Positions 26,213-35,450 of a stretch of DNA of 64,000 bases are shown in pieces. Below the pieces are notes generated by a model. That model was not told the origin of the DNA and ran no database searches. It saw only the letters and a list, made by a program, of their open reading frames with translations. The stretch is taken from contig CADAYE010000009.1 in assembly GCA_902792085.1 (NCBI GenBank), forward strand, positions 49,594 through 113,593, read 5' to 3'. Source of the DNA: an uncultured bacterium. Lineage in GTDB: Bacteria > Cyanobacteriota > Vampirovibrionia > Gastranaerophilales > Gastranaerophilaceae. Within the stretch, counting starts at the first letter, position 1; each line of letters opens with the position of its first letter. A program made the translations under genes and the position numbers.

Positions 26213-28207
26213 TTAGTACATCAGATCGCCTACACCAAAGGTGAAGTAACCGCTTTTTGATCCGTTACGTCCCGGATTTGTGAGCGGAATACCATAGTCA
26301 ATTGATAACGGTCCCATGCCGGGAATAAATACTTTTAAACCGACACCTGCCGAAATAGCATACATAGGTCTGTCATAAATTTTATCAGAAACAGTAGAAT
26401 TGAATACTTTACCAGCATCAACCCACATTGTAAATCTCAAGTTGTTTAGGAATGCAATTCTCGTTCTGTCCATAAACGGAATTGGTGTTGCAAATTCTGC
26501 AGACCCCATGATAAAGGCATTACCTGTACCAACGCCGCTCATTTTGAAACCTCTGATTGAATACGGGCCACCTAAACGATATGCCATAACCTCAGGGATA
26601 TCCCCGTGAATTGCACCGCCACCTTTAACAGTCAAAGAGAATGAAGATTTTTTTGCTATAGGAATATATTGTTTTATCATACCGGTCAATTTGCCGTTTG
26701 TTTTATTCAAACCGTTTAACCCGATATTTTCATCAAACCTTAAACTTGCCATCGTACCATGACGGGTAATTGTTGCAGAATCCCTTGTATCATACAACAA
26801 TGCTGGGCTCAAAGACAGGAACAATCCGCCTTCAAGTTGTTTTGCTCGTTCTGATAGCGGAACATTATATTTTTCATACAAACTTGTGATTTTCTTTCTG
26901 TCACCCTCTTTTACATTAATATTTTCAGCACCCAAGCCAAAAGTTGCCGTTGTATGACGATTTCTTTTGAATTTATGAGCAACGGTAAATTCACCGCCAA
27001 ATCTCTGTTCAATAGCCATCGGAACCTGATAAGAACCAAAATCTCTAAAGAATAATCTGGTATTAAGCGAAGTATCAGAGTTAAAGAAATAAGGTTTAAA
27101 ATAACTCAATTCTGCCTGAATATTCATGTGATTAACAACAGAATTGTCATTCATAATAACACCGGTACCAGCCAAGCCTGTTAAAGAAATTCTTTCGGCT
27201 CTGCCGCGGAAATTATTTTCACTTATCCCCAAAGAACCGAAAAGACCTGTAGCGGTATCAAGACCACCACCGACAGACACACTTGCCGTTCTTTGTTCTT
27301 TAATTTTTATTGTTATATCATAAGCATCTTCAACGTCTGCACTGGGTTCAATCTCTCTTGTTACATCCTTAAATGCCTGAGTAGCGTATAATCGGACAAG
27401 ATCCTCTTTAATCATGTTCTCGTTATAAACCATGCCAGGCTCTGTTAAAATGTTTCTGGCAACGACATAATCTTTTGTCTTTTCGTTACCTTCAATCATG
27501 ATTTTATCAATGATGCCTTCTTTAATAACAATATTAATTGTACCGTCGGGGTCATCGGTTACTGAGGCAATTCGGGAGAGAATGTAACCTTTCTGCATGT
27601 ATAAATCCTGAATCTTTGTAATAGCCTCATTTATTTTTGCAATATTTTGGGGTTTTCCCTTCATGTCTTCAAGTTTTGCAAGAATATCTTCGGTAGAAAT
27701 CACTGTGTTACCGTCTATTGTGAAATCTTTAACAGGAATATTTTCTTCAACAATAATTTTAATAGTAATCGTACCATCATCATTATTAGTCGGAATAGCC
27801 TTCATCCTTTCCGAAAAATAACCCGTTTCATAGATAGTCTTTAAATCATCCTGCATATCTGAGCGATTATAAGGTTCACCAACCTTCATTTTCATTTGAG
27901 ATAAAATTTCTTCCTGAGTAAGAGAGTTTAAACCCATAAATTCAATGCTTTTGATGGTTTTTTCTTGTTCGGAAATAACAGGGGTTGGTAAAACATCATG
28001 GGTAACTTCAGGGGCAGAAGTTTCTGTTCTCAAACTTGGAACATCTGAAGCATCAAAGATTGTATTTGTAGTCGTATTCTGTTTTATAGCATCTTCGGTT
28101 ATACCCATGCTTGAACCCCATACATCGTCAATTGAATATGCACAGGTCTGCGTGAGTGAAACCAGCAATATTGCTAATAAAATCTTTTTCAGTGAACTAA
28201 AATTCAA
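26213..28207 (-). CDS. bamA: Outer membrane protein assembly factor BamA / Omp85
   Basis: A 664-aa Omp85 protein. A signal peptide (ILLAILLVSLTQTCAYS) precedes a low-complexity linker and at least three POTRA domains (IKSIEFMGLNSLTQEEI, VKDFTIDGNTVISTEDI, IDKIMIEGNEKTKDYVV). The 16-strand barrel has YRLGGPYSIRGFKMSGVGTG, containing the conserved R-G-F of loop 6, and ends in a strand terminating GVGDLMY. It is the first gene of the bamA-ompH-udp cluster and shows that the organism has an outer membrane. POTRA number (3 rather than 5) is typical outside proteobacteria. Confidence 0.94.
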   Translation of the reverse strand: MNFSSLKKILLAILLVSLTQTCAYSIDDVWGSSMGITEDAIKQNTTTNTIFDASDVPSLRTETSAPEVTHDVLPTPVISEQEKTIKSIEFMGLNSLTQEEILSQMKMKVGEPYNRSDMQDDLKTIYETGYFSERMKAIPTNNDDGTITIKIIVEENIPVKDFTIDGNTVISTEDILAKLEDMKGKPQNIAKINEAITKIQDLYMQKGYILSRIASVTDDPDGTINIVIKEGIIDKIMIEGNEKTKDYVVARNILTEPGMVYNENMIKEDLVRLYATQAFKDVTREIEPSADVEDAYDITIKIKEQRTASVSVGGGLDTATGLFGSLGISENNFRGRAERISLTGLAGTGVIMNDNSVVNHMNIQAELSYFKPYFFNSDTSLNTRLFFRDFGSYQVPMAIEQRFGGEFTVAHKFKRNRHTTATFGLGAENINVKEGDRKKITSLYEKYNVPLSERAKQLEGGLFLSLSPALLYDTRDSATITRHGTMASLRFDENIGLNGLNKTNGKLTGMIKQYIPIAKKSSFSLTVKGGGAIHGDIPEVMAYRLGGPYSIRGFKMSGVGTGNAFIMGSAEFATPIPFMDRTRIAFLNNLRFTMWVDAGKVFNSTVSDKIYDRPMYAISAGVGLKVFIPGMGPLSIDYGIPLTNPGRNGSKSGYFTFGVGDLMY

Positions 28208-28288
28208 AAATACATTCCCTTAAAACTATCACTTCTCTCCACTAAAATTTTAGCATAAATTTACTAAAAAAGTAAAATATTTTACAAC

Positions 28289-29140
28289 TTATTTACCAAT
28301 AGAAATTTTATACACACTATTTTTATTATAACCGTATAATTCTGCTAAAATTACCGAAATATCTTTTGGGCTAAAACCCTTGTCTTTTAAGATTTTTACT
28401 CTCTTTTGAATTTCATTTTCATCAGAAATATTATTTTTCCTGAACACCAACACAACAAACTCACCTTTGGGCTGATTGTTAACAAAATGTTCAATGATAT
28501 TGTCAATATTATCAACCAAAACTTCTTCAAACATTTTTGTAAGTTCTCTGCCTATTGCAATTTTGGCATCAGCACGAACAGATTTTATAATATTCAAAGT
28601 TTGCAAAATTCTGTTTGGCGACTCATAAAAAATAAAATCTTTATCTTCATAATCCGTTACAAGTTTTTGAATTTTTTGTTCTGTTTTTGGAAAAAAACCT
28701 ACAAAACTAAAACATTCATCTTCTCTTGAAATTTGTGAAAGAAAAGTTGCTATTGCGTTGGCACCGGGCAAAGATGTAACACTAAACCCACGGTTTCTTA
28801 ATTCCTTTACAATTACGCTTCCGGGATCGCAAATCAATGGAGTTCCGGCATCAGATACAAGAGCCATTTTTTGACCGGACTCAAGAGTTTTTATAATTTG
28901 TTCAACTCTCTCTTTTTCATTGTACTTGTGATAAGAAAGGCATTTTGTTCTTATATCAAAATGATTGAGGAGTTTTTGAGTAACCCTTGAATCTTCGCAG
29001 GCGATTAAATCAACCGATTTCAAAACTTCAATCGCTCTTAAAGTAATATCACCCAAATTTCCGATTGGAGTCGGAACAATATAAAAATCGTATTCTTTCA
29101 TGTTTGTATCATAGCATAAAATCAAATCTTTTGCCGACAA
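28289..29140 (-). CDS. rsmI: 16S rRNA (cytidine1402-2'-O)-methyltransferase
   Basis: SAM-dependent methylation of C1402 in the ribosomal decoding centre. Signatures are YIVPTPIGNLGDITLRA, ACEDSRVTQKLL, ALVSDAGTPLICDPG, GANAIATFLSQ and FYESPNRI, which mark the TP-methylase (RsmI) branch. Length is 283 aa, a little longer at the N-terminus (start may be at a later Met, MKEYDFYIVPTP). The gene is monocistronic and flanked upstream by a MITE-like repeat. Confidence 0.95.
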   Translation of the reverse strand: MSAKDLILCYDTNMKEYDFYIVPTPIGNLGDITLRAIEVLKSVDLIACEDSRVTQKLLNHFDIRTKCLSYHKYNEKERVEQIIKTLESGQKMALVSDAGTPLICDPGSVIVKELRNRGFSVTSLPGANAIATFLSQISREDECFSFVGFFPKTEQKIQKLVTDYEDKDFIFYESPNRILQTLNIIKSVRADAKIAIGRELTKMFEEVLVDNIDNIIEHFVNNQPKGEFVVLVFRKNNISDENEIQKRVKILKDKGFSPKDISVILAELYGYNKNSVYKISIGK

Positions 29141-29201
29141 AATTACTACTAAATAGCAGTGACGGATTAGAGGAATTTTAGAAAAGTAAGATATAAATTA
29201 T

Positions 29202-29376
29202 GGTAATTATATACTATTTTACAGTAGCATGTCATTGCGATACAAAGCGAACAGGCGAAATAATAATGAGCCTTGTGAGCCTGTATGTGTCGGCGAATAA
29301 CTGGATTGCTTCGTCGGAAAGCCATTTCCTCCTCGCAATGACAGACATATTTACTGTAACATTGTATATAGTTACC
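29202..29376 (+). mobile_element. MITE-like element, copy 2 (175 bp)
   Basis: Ends GGTAATTATATACTATTTTA and ATTGTATATAGTTACC are inverted repeats over about 25 bases with three mismatches. The insertion is bracketed by a perfect 8-bp duplication TAAATTAT (29194-29201 and 29377-29384). It differs from copy 3 mainly by an 18-base internal deletion. It lies between rsmI and a 48-codon frame, and carries no gene. Confidence 0.9.
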
Positions 29377-29550
29377 TAAATTATAATATAAAGAGAATAT
29401 ATACAATTGTTATGCTGTACATAAAAGCAAGTACCACATAATTTTAAATTGATTTCCTTATATTCCCACCCCGCAAAAAATATTAAATCGAATATAAGAA
29501 ACATTATAAATGCAAAAAACAAAGTTTTGAAATAATGAAAGGAGAAAATT

Positions 29551-29697
29551 ATGACAAAAACAGAAACAACAAATTTTGATAATGAAATGAAAGCACTTTC
29601 TCAAGGTGTTTACAAAGGAAATGAAAAATCCATACCGAAAGATTGGATTAAAGTTTCAGAATATGATAAAAAGAGTGGATTCCATGGCGAAGCATAA
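29551..29697 (+). pseudogene. 48-codon frame, possible N-terminal fragment of a hydrolase
   Basis: ATG follows AAAGGAGAAAATT, a good ribosome-binding site. The 48 residues (MTKTETTNFDNEMKALSQGV, then Y-K-G-N..., ending SEYDKKSGFHGEA) resemble the start of lipase/DUF2974-type proteins, with the rest missing. The continuation past the stop does not restore a longer frame. It could instead be a genuine short protein. The gap up to gap (29698-29850) is otherwise AT-rich promoter-like sequence. Confidence 0.4.
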
Positions 29698-29850
29698 CAA
29701 AAGTCAACGGATACTATCGTTCTAAACCAGAATTTTAACAATATCTTAATTATTCAAACCGTAATTTTACTTGATTACAAAATATGTTGATGATAATATC
29801 AGCATGTTATAGTAGTAGAATATGTTACACATAAGAAGGAGTAAAAAATT

Positions 29851-30855
29851 ATGGTAAACGTAGCAATTAACGGATTCGGCAGAATCGGTAGAAATACTTT
29901 AAGAGCCGCAATCAGAGAAGGTATTTTTGACAAAATCAATTATGTAGCAATCAATGACCCTGGTTTGAAACCGGAAGATGCTGCAAGACTTTTCAAATAT
30001 GACTCAGTTATGGGTAAATTTGACGGAACAGTTGAAGCATACGATGAAGGTATTATCGTTAACGGTAAAAAAATCAAATTCTTCGCAGAAAAAGACCCGG
30101 CTCAACTTCCTTGGAAAGATTTGGGTGTAGAAGTTGTTGTTGAATCAACAGGTTTCTTCACAGATGCAACTAAGGCTCATGCTCACATTGATGCAGGTGC
30201 TAAGAAAGTTATCATTTCTGCTCCTGCAACTAACGAAGATATTACAATCGTTTTAGGCGTAAACGACAAAGAATACGATACAACAAAACACAATGTAATT
30301 TCTATGGCATCTTGCACAACTAACTGCTTGGCTCCTGTTGCTAAAGTTATTGATGAAAAATTCGGTATCGTTAAAGGTTTGATGACAACAGTTCACTCTT
30401 ACACAGGTGACCAAAGAATCTTAGACGCAGGTCACAAAGATCCTCGTCGTGCAAGAGCAGGCGCTTTAAATATTTGTCCTACAAAAACAGGTGCTGCAAA
30501 GGCTGTTGCTTTAGTTTTACCTCAATTGAAAGGTAAATTGGATGGTTTTGCTATGAGAGTTCCAACTCCTGATGTTTCATTAGTTGATGTTGTATTCGAA
30601 CTTTCAAAAGATGTTACAGTTGAAGAAGTTAACGCAGCATTAAAAGCAGGCGCTGACGGACATGTTCTTTGCTATACAGAAGAACCGTTAGTATCTTCAG
30701 ATTATGTTGGCACTTCTCAATCTTCAACAGTTGACGGATTATTAACTCGTGTAATGGGTGGTAATCAGGTTAAAATCATTTCTTGGTACGATAACGAAAT
30801 GGGTTATTCAACAAGACTTGCTGAAACAACTTACATGGTTGCTTCTAAATTATAA
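29851..30855 (+). CDS. gap: Glyceraldehyde-3-phosphate dehydrogenase
   Basis: A 334-aa class I GAPDH. NAD-binding region AINGFGRIGRNTLRA is at the N-terminus, and the catalytic cysteine sits in MASCTTNCLAPVAK. HSYTGDQRILDAGHKDPRRARA and SWYDNEMGYSTRLAE complete the family pattern. Ribosome-binding site AGAAGGAG is strong. The codon use is more biased toward preferred codons than in neighbours, as expected for a highly expressed glycolytic gene. A strong terminator follows. Upstream, TTGATG and TATAGT about 15 bases apart may be the promoter. Confidence 0.98.
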   Translation: MVNVAINGFGRIGRNTLRAAIREGIFDKINYVAINDPGLKPEDAARLFKYDSVMGKFDGTVEAYDEGIIVNGKKIKFFAEKDPAQLPWKDLGVEVVVESTGFFTDATKAHAHIDAGAKKVIISAPATNEDITIVLGVNDKEYDTTKHNVISMASCTTNCLAPVAKVIDEKFGIVKGLMTTVHSYTGDQRILDAGHKDPRRARAGALNICPTKTGAAKAVALVLPQLKGKLDGFAMRVPTPDVSLVDVVFELSKDVTVEEVNAALKAGADGHVLCYTEEPLVSSDYVGTSQSSTVDGLLTRVMGGNQVKIISWYDNEMGYSTRLAETTYMVASKL

Positions 30856-30884
30856 TGTTTAGGTGTAAAAACCAATTTCCAATA

Positions 30885-30917
30885 AAACGGGCATATCTTT
30901 GATATGTCCGTTTTTTT
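30885..30917 (+). terminator. Rho-independent terminator of gap
   Basis: AAACGGGCATATC / GATATGTCCGTTTTTTT forms a hairpin with loop TTT and a seven-base T-run, 30 bases after the gap stop codon. Confidence 0.9.
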
Positions 30918-30943
30918 GTTTCTAAAACTTGAATGTTTTCAAT

Positions 30944-31213
30944 TTATGCATTTACATTTAGTTTTAACATTGCAGCATCATCCATGGCTTGATCAAAATA
31001 TTCATCATAATCATGATAAATAAGTTGTGACATTGATTGCAAAGTTTTACCTATCATTTCATTTTGATTTTTTATAAGTTCTGACTGATTTGCAATAATA
31101 CGATCTTCCATTTCGTATAAATCCTGCAAAGTTGCCACTCTATCAGTATTAGTTTTGCGAGAATTATTAGCCGTAAAATTTGATTGTACCGTTGAAACTG
31201 ATTGTATATTCAT
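30944..31213 (-). CDS. Hypothetical 89-aa protein with N-terminal SNFTA
   Basis: No family is recognised. It starts MNIQSVSTVQSNFTANNSRK; residues 11-15 read S-N-F-T-A, a relative of the F-T-G motif found in the other hypothetical proteins of this window. The rest is an acidic helical region (ATLQDLYEMEDRIIANQSEL, then IKNQNEMIGKTLQ...) that may form a coiled coil. The start is preceded by an AAGAAAGGC-type weak ribosome-binding site. Nothing shows export. Confidence 0.7.
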   Translation of the reverse strand: MNIQSVSTVQSNFTANNSRKTNTDRVATLQDLYEMEDRIIANQSELIKNQNEMIGKTLQSMSQLIYHDYDEYFDQAMDDAAMLKLNVNA

Positions 31214-31284
31214 ATTTTGCCTTTCTTTATATGTTGATAATATCAGTAAAACCTGTAAAAAAAATTTTTGCGCAGGTTAAATCA

Positions 31285-32343
31285 TTATTTTACAACTTTA
31301 TTTAATCCATGTGGCTTATCGACATCACGATGAAGTTTTAGAGCAATTTCAAGTGCAAGAAGTTGAATTATAACCAAAATTCCGAATGTTTTTATAATCG
31401 GCTTTGAACAATCAATATTGAGATTATATGTAGATTTTATTTGATTTGTTCGGTTTCCGATTATACAAATCGGAGGTTTATAATTTTCTTTTATGTTATT
31501 GAGATTTTTTACAGCATTATAATTCAAATCATCATTTGCAATATAAATCATTGCGCTTTTAGAATTATTCAATACCGCAACATGACCATGCATAAATTCA
31601 CCTAAAATGTAAGAACAAGTGTTGATATATGAAGTTTCTTTAATTTTTAAAGATGCTTCTTTGGCAAAAGCATACATATCACCATCAGCGCTCATAACAA
31701 TACTTTTGTAACGGGCCAAAAATCTTGCAGCCTGCTTAATTTTTGAATGAACTTTATACGCTCTATTTATCACATCAGGAATATCGTTCAAATCTCGAAT
31801 CAAATCGGTAACATCAATTCCTTTATTTTGTGCTAATTTAAATACAAGCATTGCCCCGCAAAGAAGTTGCGATGTAAATGATTTTGTTGCCGCAATACTT
31901 TTTTCTTCACCTGCATGGCAAGCAATATGGTATTGTGTAGCATTCCAGATTGAAGAATTTTCTTTGTTTGTTATACAAAGAGTCATTACACCATGTTCTT
32001 TTGCTCTCAAAAGTGCAGAATTTGTATCTGTTGTTTCTCCTGATTGGGTAATGAAGATATACAAAATGTCATCACCTTCGGCAATTTTTGGCTGAAGCAA
32101 AAATTCACTTGAGTAAATTGCTCTTGCTTCAATATTTGCAACTGAGCCTAAAAGATTAACGCAATATCTTGCGCAGTGATAAGAAGAACCGCTTGCAACA
32201 AGAAATACACGGTTTACATTTTGCGGAACATCAATATTTATCTGCCCGTCTTTTATGTAATCACCTATAATTTGCTCACAAATTTTACTTTGCGCAAATA
32301 TTTCAGTTTCCATTGAAGATTTTTTTCGTTTAATTAATGGCAT
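31285..32343 (-). CDS. SIS-domain sugar isomerase, GlmS isomerase-like without glutaminase domain
   Basis: The 352-aa protein contains two SIS domains: FLVASGSSYHCARYC, FITQSGETTDTNSAL, HAGEEKSIAATKSFTSQ in the first, and ASLKIKETSYINTCSYILGEFMHG in the second. The C-terminus DVDKPHGLNKVVK resembles the GlmS end (DVDQPRNLAKSVT). The N-terminal Ntn glutaminase domain of GlmS is absent; the start M-P-L-I-K corresponds to the linker before the isomerase. It may be an ammonia-dependent isomerase or an AgaS/FrlB-like deglycase. It is followed upstream by gatB on the same strand. Confidence 0.85.
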   Translation of the reverse strand: MPLIKRKKSSMETEIFAQSKICEQIIGDYIKDGQINIDVPQNVNRVFLVASGSSYHCARYCVNLLGSVANIEARAIYSSEFLLQPKIAEGDDILYIFITQSGETTDTNSALLRAKEHGVMTLCITNKENSSIWNATQYHIACHAGEEKSIAATKSFTSQLLCGAMLVFKLAQNKGIDVTDLIRDLNDIPDVINRAYKVHSKIKQAARFLARYKSIVMSADGDMYAFAKEASLKIKETSYINTCSYILGEFMHGHVAVLNNSKSAMIYIANDDLNYNAVKNLNNIKENYKPPICIIGNRTNQIKSTYNLNIDCSKPIIKTFGILVIIQLLALEIALKLHRDVDKPHGLNKVVK

Positions 32344-32365
32344 ATTATAACTCTCTGCATAAGAT

Positions 32366-32411
32366 GAGATTCTTCGGCTTATTTGTCATTCTGAGCTCTG
32401 CGAAGAATCTC
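32366..32411. repeat. REP-like palindrome
   Basis: GAGATTCTTCG (32366-32376) pairs with CGAAGAATCTC (32401-32411) around the loop TTATTTGTCATTCTGAGC. It lies between gatB and the SIS gene, on the transcript. The motif CATTCTGAGC...GAAGAATCT is a common dispersed palindrome. Confidence 0.6.
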
Positions 32412-32439
32412 ACACCTAACGCCTCAGAATGACTATAAA

Positions 32440-33894
32440 TTAACCTTCCAAAAATTCTCTTACAAGTTTATTAACCGTTTGCGGATTTGCTCTGCCTTTG
32501 GTTTCTTTCATAACCTGTCCGACAAAGAATCCCAAAAGATTAGTTCTTCCGTTTTTGTATGCTTCAACTTCTTTGGGGTGAGATTCAACAATATTTTTAA
32601 CCATATCCTTAATTGCACCCTCATCATTAATTTGGCTCAAACCTTTCTTTTCAACAATATCAGTTGCTTTTTCACCTTTTGTAATCATATCTTCTACAAG
32701 AATTTGTTTCCCGATATTATTTGATATTGTGCCCTTTTCAATTAAGGCGATAAGTTCTGCCAAATTTTCAGGTGTTAATTTTGTTTCATTGATTTCAACA
32801 TGATTTTCTTTTAAATACGCTGCAATTTCACCTGTTAAGAAATTAACGGCAGTTTTTGGATTTGCACCGAGTTCAATAACTTTATCAAAGAATTTTGCAA
32901 GTTCCATCTGTGATACAACAACATTTGCATCATATTCGCTCAAACCTAAACTTTGATATCTTTCACGCTTTTGATTCGGGAGTTCAGGCATTTTTGCTCT
33001 GATTTCTTCAACCCATTCACGTGAAATTTCTAAAGGCATCAAATCAGGTTCAGGGAAATAACGATAATCGTTGGCATCTTCCTTACTTCTCATTGATTTT
33101 GTTTCTCTTGTATCGTCATTCCAAAGTCTTGTTTCCTGAACGACTTCACCACCGTCTTCAACAAGTTCTATCTGACGGTCAATCTCGTATTCCAACGCTC
33201 TTTCTAATGCAGAAAAAGAGTTGATATTTTTGATTTCGGCTCTTGTTCCAAACTCTTTTGAACCTTTTGGCATGATAGAAATGTTTGCATCACATCTCAT
33301 TGAACCTTCTTCCAAGTTTCCGTCACAAACTCCTGCATAGCGAACAATGTCACGGAGTTCTTCCATATATGCCCTTGCTTCCTGCGGACTGCGCATATCA
33401 GGTTCTGATACAATTTCTAAAAGCGGAGTGCCTGCTCTGTTCAAATCTACTAATGAATAAATTGAACCTGCAAGACCGTTTGCACCTGCGTGAACAAGTT
33501 TACCTGCATCTTCTTCTAAATGTGCTCTTGTGATGCCGATTCTTTTGCCGTTGATATCAATATGACCGTTTACACAAATCGGCTCGTCATATTGAGAAAT
33601 CTGATAGCCTTTTGGCAAATCGGGATAAAAGTACTGTTTTCTGTCAAATTTGCATCTTGCAGGAATTTCGCAATTCAATGCCAAACCTGCTAAAATTCCC
33701 ATATTAACAACTTCTTTATTCAAAACAGGTAATACCCCCGGCATACCTAAAGTAATCGGACTTGTCAAACTGTTAGGTTCCTGACCAAATTCGTTTTTAT
33801 CCGGCGCAAAAATCTTTGTTTTAGTCTTTAATTGTGCGTGAACTTCAAGACCAATAACAACTTCATATTTATCTCTTAACTCTTGTTCAACCAT
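32440..33894 (-). CDS. gatB: Aspartyl/glutamyl-tRNA amidotransferase subunit B
   Basis: The 484-aa GatB activates and transamidates misacylated Glu-tRNAGln/Asp-tRNAAsn with GatA and GatC (not nearby). Landmarks: YEVVIGLEVHAQLKTKTK, LGMPGVLPVLN, RKQYFYPDLPKGYQISQ, EEDAGKLVH, VDLNRAGTPLLEIVSEPD, GSMRCDANIS, and the YqeY-like C-terminal helical domain. Length is standard. The ribosome-binding site AGGAGAG lies 8 bases before ATG. It shows that the organism forms Gln- or Asn-tRNA by transamidation. Confidence 0.97.
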   Translation of the reverse strand: MVEQELRDKYEVVIGLEVHAQLKTKTKIFAPDKNEFGQEPNSLTSPITLGMPGVLPVLNKEVVNMGILAGLALNCEIPARCKFDRKQYFYPDLPKGYQISQYDEPICVNGHIDINGKRIGITRAHLEEDAGKLVHAGANGLAGSIYSLVDLNRAGTPLLEIVSEPDMRSPQEARAYMEELRDIVRYAGVCDGNLEEGSMRCDANISIMPKGSKEFGTRAEIKNINSFSALERALEYEIDRQIELVEDGGEVVQETRLWNDDTRETKSMRSKEDANDYRYFPEPDLMPLEISREWVEEIRAKMPELPNQKRERYQSLGLSEYDANVVVSQMELAKFFDKVIELGANPKTAVNFLTGEIAAYLKENHVEINETKLTPENLAELIALIEKGTISNNIGKQILVEDMITKGEKATDIVEKKGLSQINDEGAIKDMVKNIVESHPKEVEAYKNGRTNLLGFFVGQVMKETKGRANPQTVNKLVREFLEG

Positions 33895-34080
33895 TTTAAT
33901 CTCTCCTTGTCTATTGATTTAATTTTAGCACAAAGGAAATAATGATAAAAACAAACACAACAAGTTCTTTACAGTTTTTAAGAAAGTAAAAAATATAGTT
34001 ACACCACATAACGCAAAAAACATGTTATTGCAATCAATAGCGAAAACCCTGTGTTGGGGTACACTTCAAGAAACCCCAAC

Positions 34081-34389
34081 TTACTTTTTAACAGGATAAA
34101 TTATTTCATTATCTTTTAAAATTTCTTCCCGAAAAGATTCCGGCAATAAATTAAATTCAGATATATCAACCAAAAAAGGAATATTACTCTTCGATAAAAT
34201 TTCTTTCAATTCAGCCAAACTACAATTATCATCCCCAAAATCTTTTACCGCTAAATCTAAATCGCTGCCACTATGCGCATCTCCGTTTAAACGGCTTCCG
34301 TAAGCATAAATGGTAGCATTAGGACAATAATTATCAAATATCGAAACAAGATTTTGCAAATATTCCTGTTCAATAAATAGCCTACTCAT
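34081..34389 (-). CDS. MNT-type minimal nucleotidyltransferase (antitoxin-like)
   Basis: A 102-aa MNT-domain protein with the motif AYGSRLNGDAHSGSDLDLAV, in which G-S and the D-x-D metal-binding pair are intact. I chose the ATG at 34389; the upstream TTG at 34395 would add two residues and overlap the preceding gene more. It overlaps the HEPN-like gene, which is typical of MntA/HepT pairs. In such modules the MNT protein adenylylates and silences the HEPN RNase. Here the pair belongs to the HI0073/HI0074 branch. Confidence 0.85.
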   Translation of the reverse strand: MSRLFIEQEYLQNLVSIFDNYCPNATIYAYGSRLNGDAHSGSDLDLAVKDFGDDNCSLAELKEILSKSNIPFLVDISEFNLLPESFREEILKDNEIIYPVKK

Positions 34390-34798
34390 TATCAATAACC
34401 TTTTTCAAATTTTTAGCATCAAGTAAAAAATTATCAATCAAAGCAAGTGTTTCCTGCGTAAACGCAACACCGTAATCATGAGCGGTATTATTACGATTAT
34501 CTCTGTATTTAAACCAACGATTAACAGCATCTTCATTAAGAAGTGAATGTTTTAGCGCGTGACGAAAAATATCTTTAAAAACAAGTGTGTCTGCAATTTT
34601 TTTTGATGCAAAATACGGTTCTAATTTCTTTTTTAACAACTTACCGCTTTGCTCTAATGTCATTTCAAAACCTTTGACCAAAGAATTGCGATACATTTCG
34701 TATTCAATACTATTTTCTTTTGAAGTTTTTATCATCTCATAGGACTTTTCCAAAGTATCAATACATCTTTGCAAATATTCGGTATTTATTGAACTCAT
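34382..34798 (-). CDS. HEPN / nucleotidyltransferase substrate-binding protein (HI0074-like)
   Basis: A 138-aa all-helical protein; the C-terminal RDNRNNTAHDYG carries the R-x4-H motif of HEPN ribonucleases. FKDIFRHALKHSLLN and DAVNRWFKYRDNRNN match the HI0074 nucleotidyltransferase substrate-binding family. It is upstream of and overlaps the MNT gene, so they form one operon. The R-x4-H motif is intact; whether it acts as a toxin RNase is inferred from related MNT/HEPN systems. Confidence 0.82.
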   Translation of the reverse strand: MSSINTEYLQRCIDTLEKSYEMIKTSKENSIEYEMYRNSLVKGFEMTLEQSGKLLKKKLEPYFASKKIADTLVFKDIFRHALKHSLLNEDAVNRWFKYRDNRNNTAHDYGVAFTQETLALIDNFLLDAKNLKKVIDNE

Positions 34799-34844
34799 AT
34801 TTCACCTCTAATGTATAATAACAAAAATTTTACATCAAATCAAA

Positions 34845-35450
34845 TTACCTTGAATAAATTTCAAACTTTGACGGGCTTTTTTCAGGCGCCTGATAATTGT
34901 TAATAAAATCTATCGCTTCCTGCGGAGTTGATGCAACATAAATTAAATCTTTTGCAAACTTATTTGCAAATTTTTGTTCAACAACATCATTAAAAAACTC
35001 CAGCAACTTATCGTAAAATCCGTTTGTGTTTAATAAGACTATAGCCTTTTTATTGTATCCCAACTGCTTTTGTACAAACATTTCGGCAAATTCTTCCAAA
35101 GTACCAAAACCGCCCGCAAGAACAATTACAGCATCTGAAATATCGTCCATTTTTTGCTTTCTGTCACGCATACCTTGTGCCAGATAAAATCCGTCACAAT
35201 TATCTGTTCTGCAACCCATATCAACCAATCTTTGGGGCATTACACCGTAAATTTTTCCTCCGTTATTTTTTACTTCAGAAGCACAAGCCCACATCATACC
35301 CAAAGTTGAACCGCCGTAAACGATATTATAGCCGTTTTGTCCCATCAATTTGCCGAGTTCTTTTGCATCTTTATAATATATTTCATCTAAAAAATTACTT
35401 GACGAGCAAAATACGCAGATATTTTTTATACATTCACCCCTACTCAACAA
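34845..35450 (-). CDS. LOG-family (TIGR00730) nucleotide 5'-monophosphate phosphoribohydrolase
   Basis: A 201-aa Rossmann protein. NICVFCSSSN is at the start, VYGGSTLGMMWACASEV in the middle, and the family motif, usually P-G-G-x-G-T-x-x-E, is LAGGFGTLEEFAEM here, with Ala replacing Pro. Often misnamed lysine decarboxylase; related proteins release bases from cytokinin nucleotides or nucleoside monophosphates. The start is TTG with a strong ribosome-binding site (AGGAGGAG). It overlaps the pilin-like gene upstream by 11 bases. Substrate is unknown. Confidence 0.88.
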   Translation of the reverse strand: MLSRGECIKNICVFCSSSNFLDEIYYKDAKELGKLMGQNGYNIVYGGSTLGMMWACASEVKNNGGKIYGVMPQRLVDMGCRTDNCDGFYLAQGMRDRKQKMDDISDAVIVLAGGFGTLEEFAEMFVQKQLGYNKKAIVLLNTNGFYDKLLEFFNDVVEQKFANKFAKDLIYVASTPQEAIDFINNYQAPEKSPSKFEIYSR

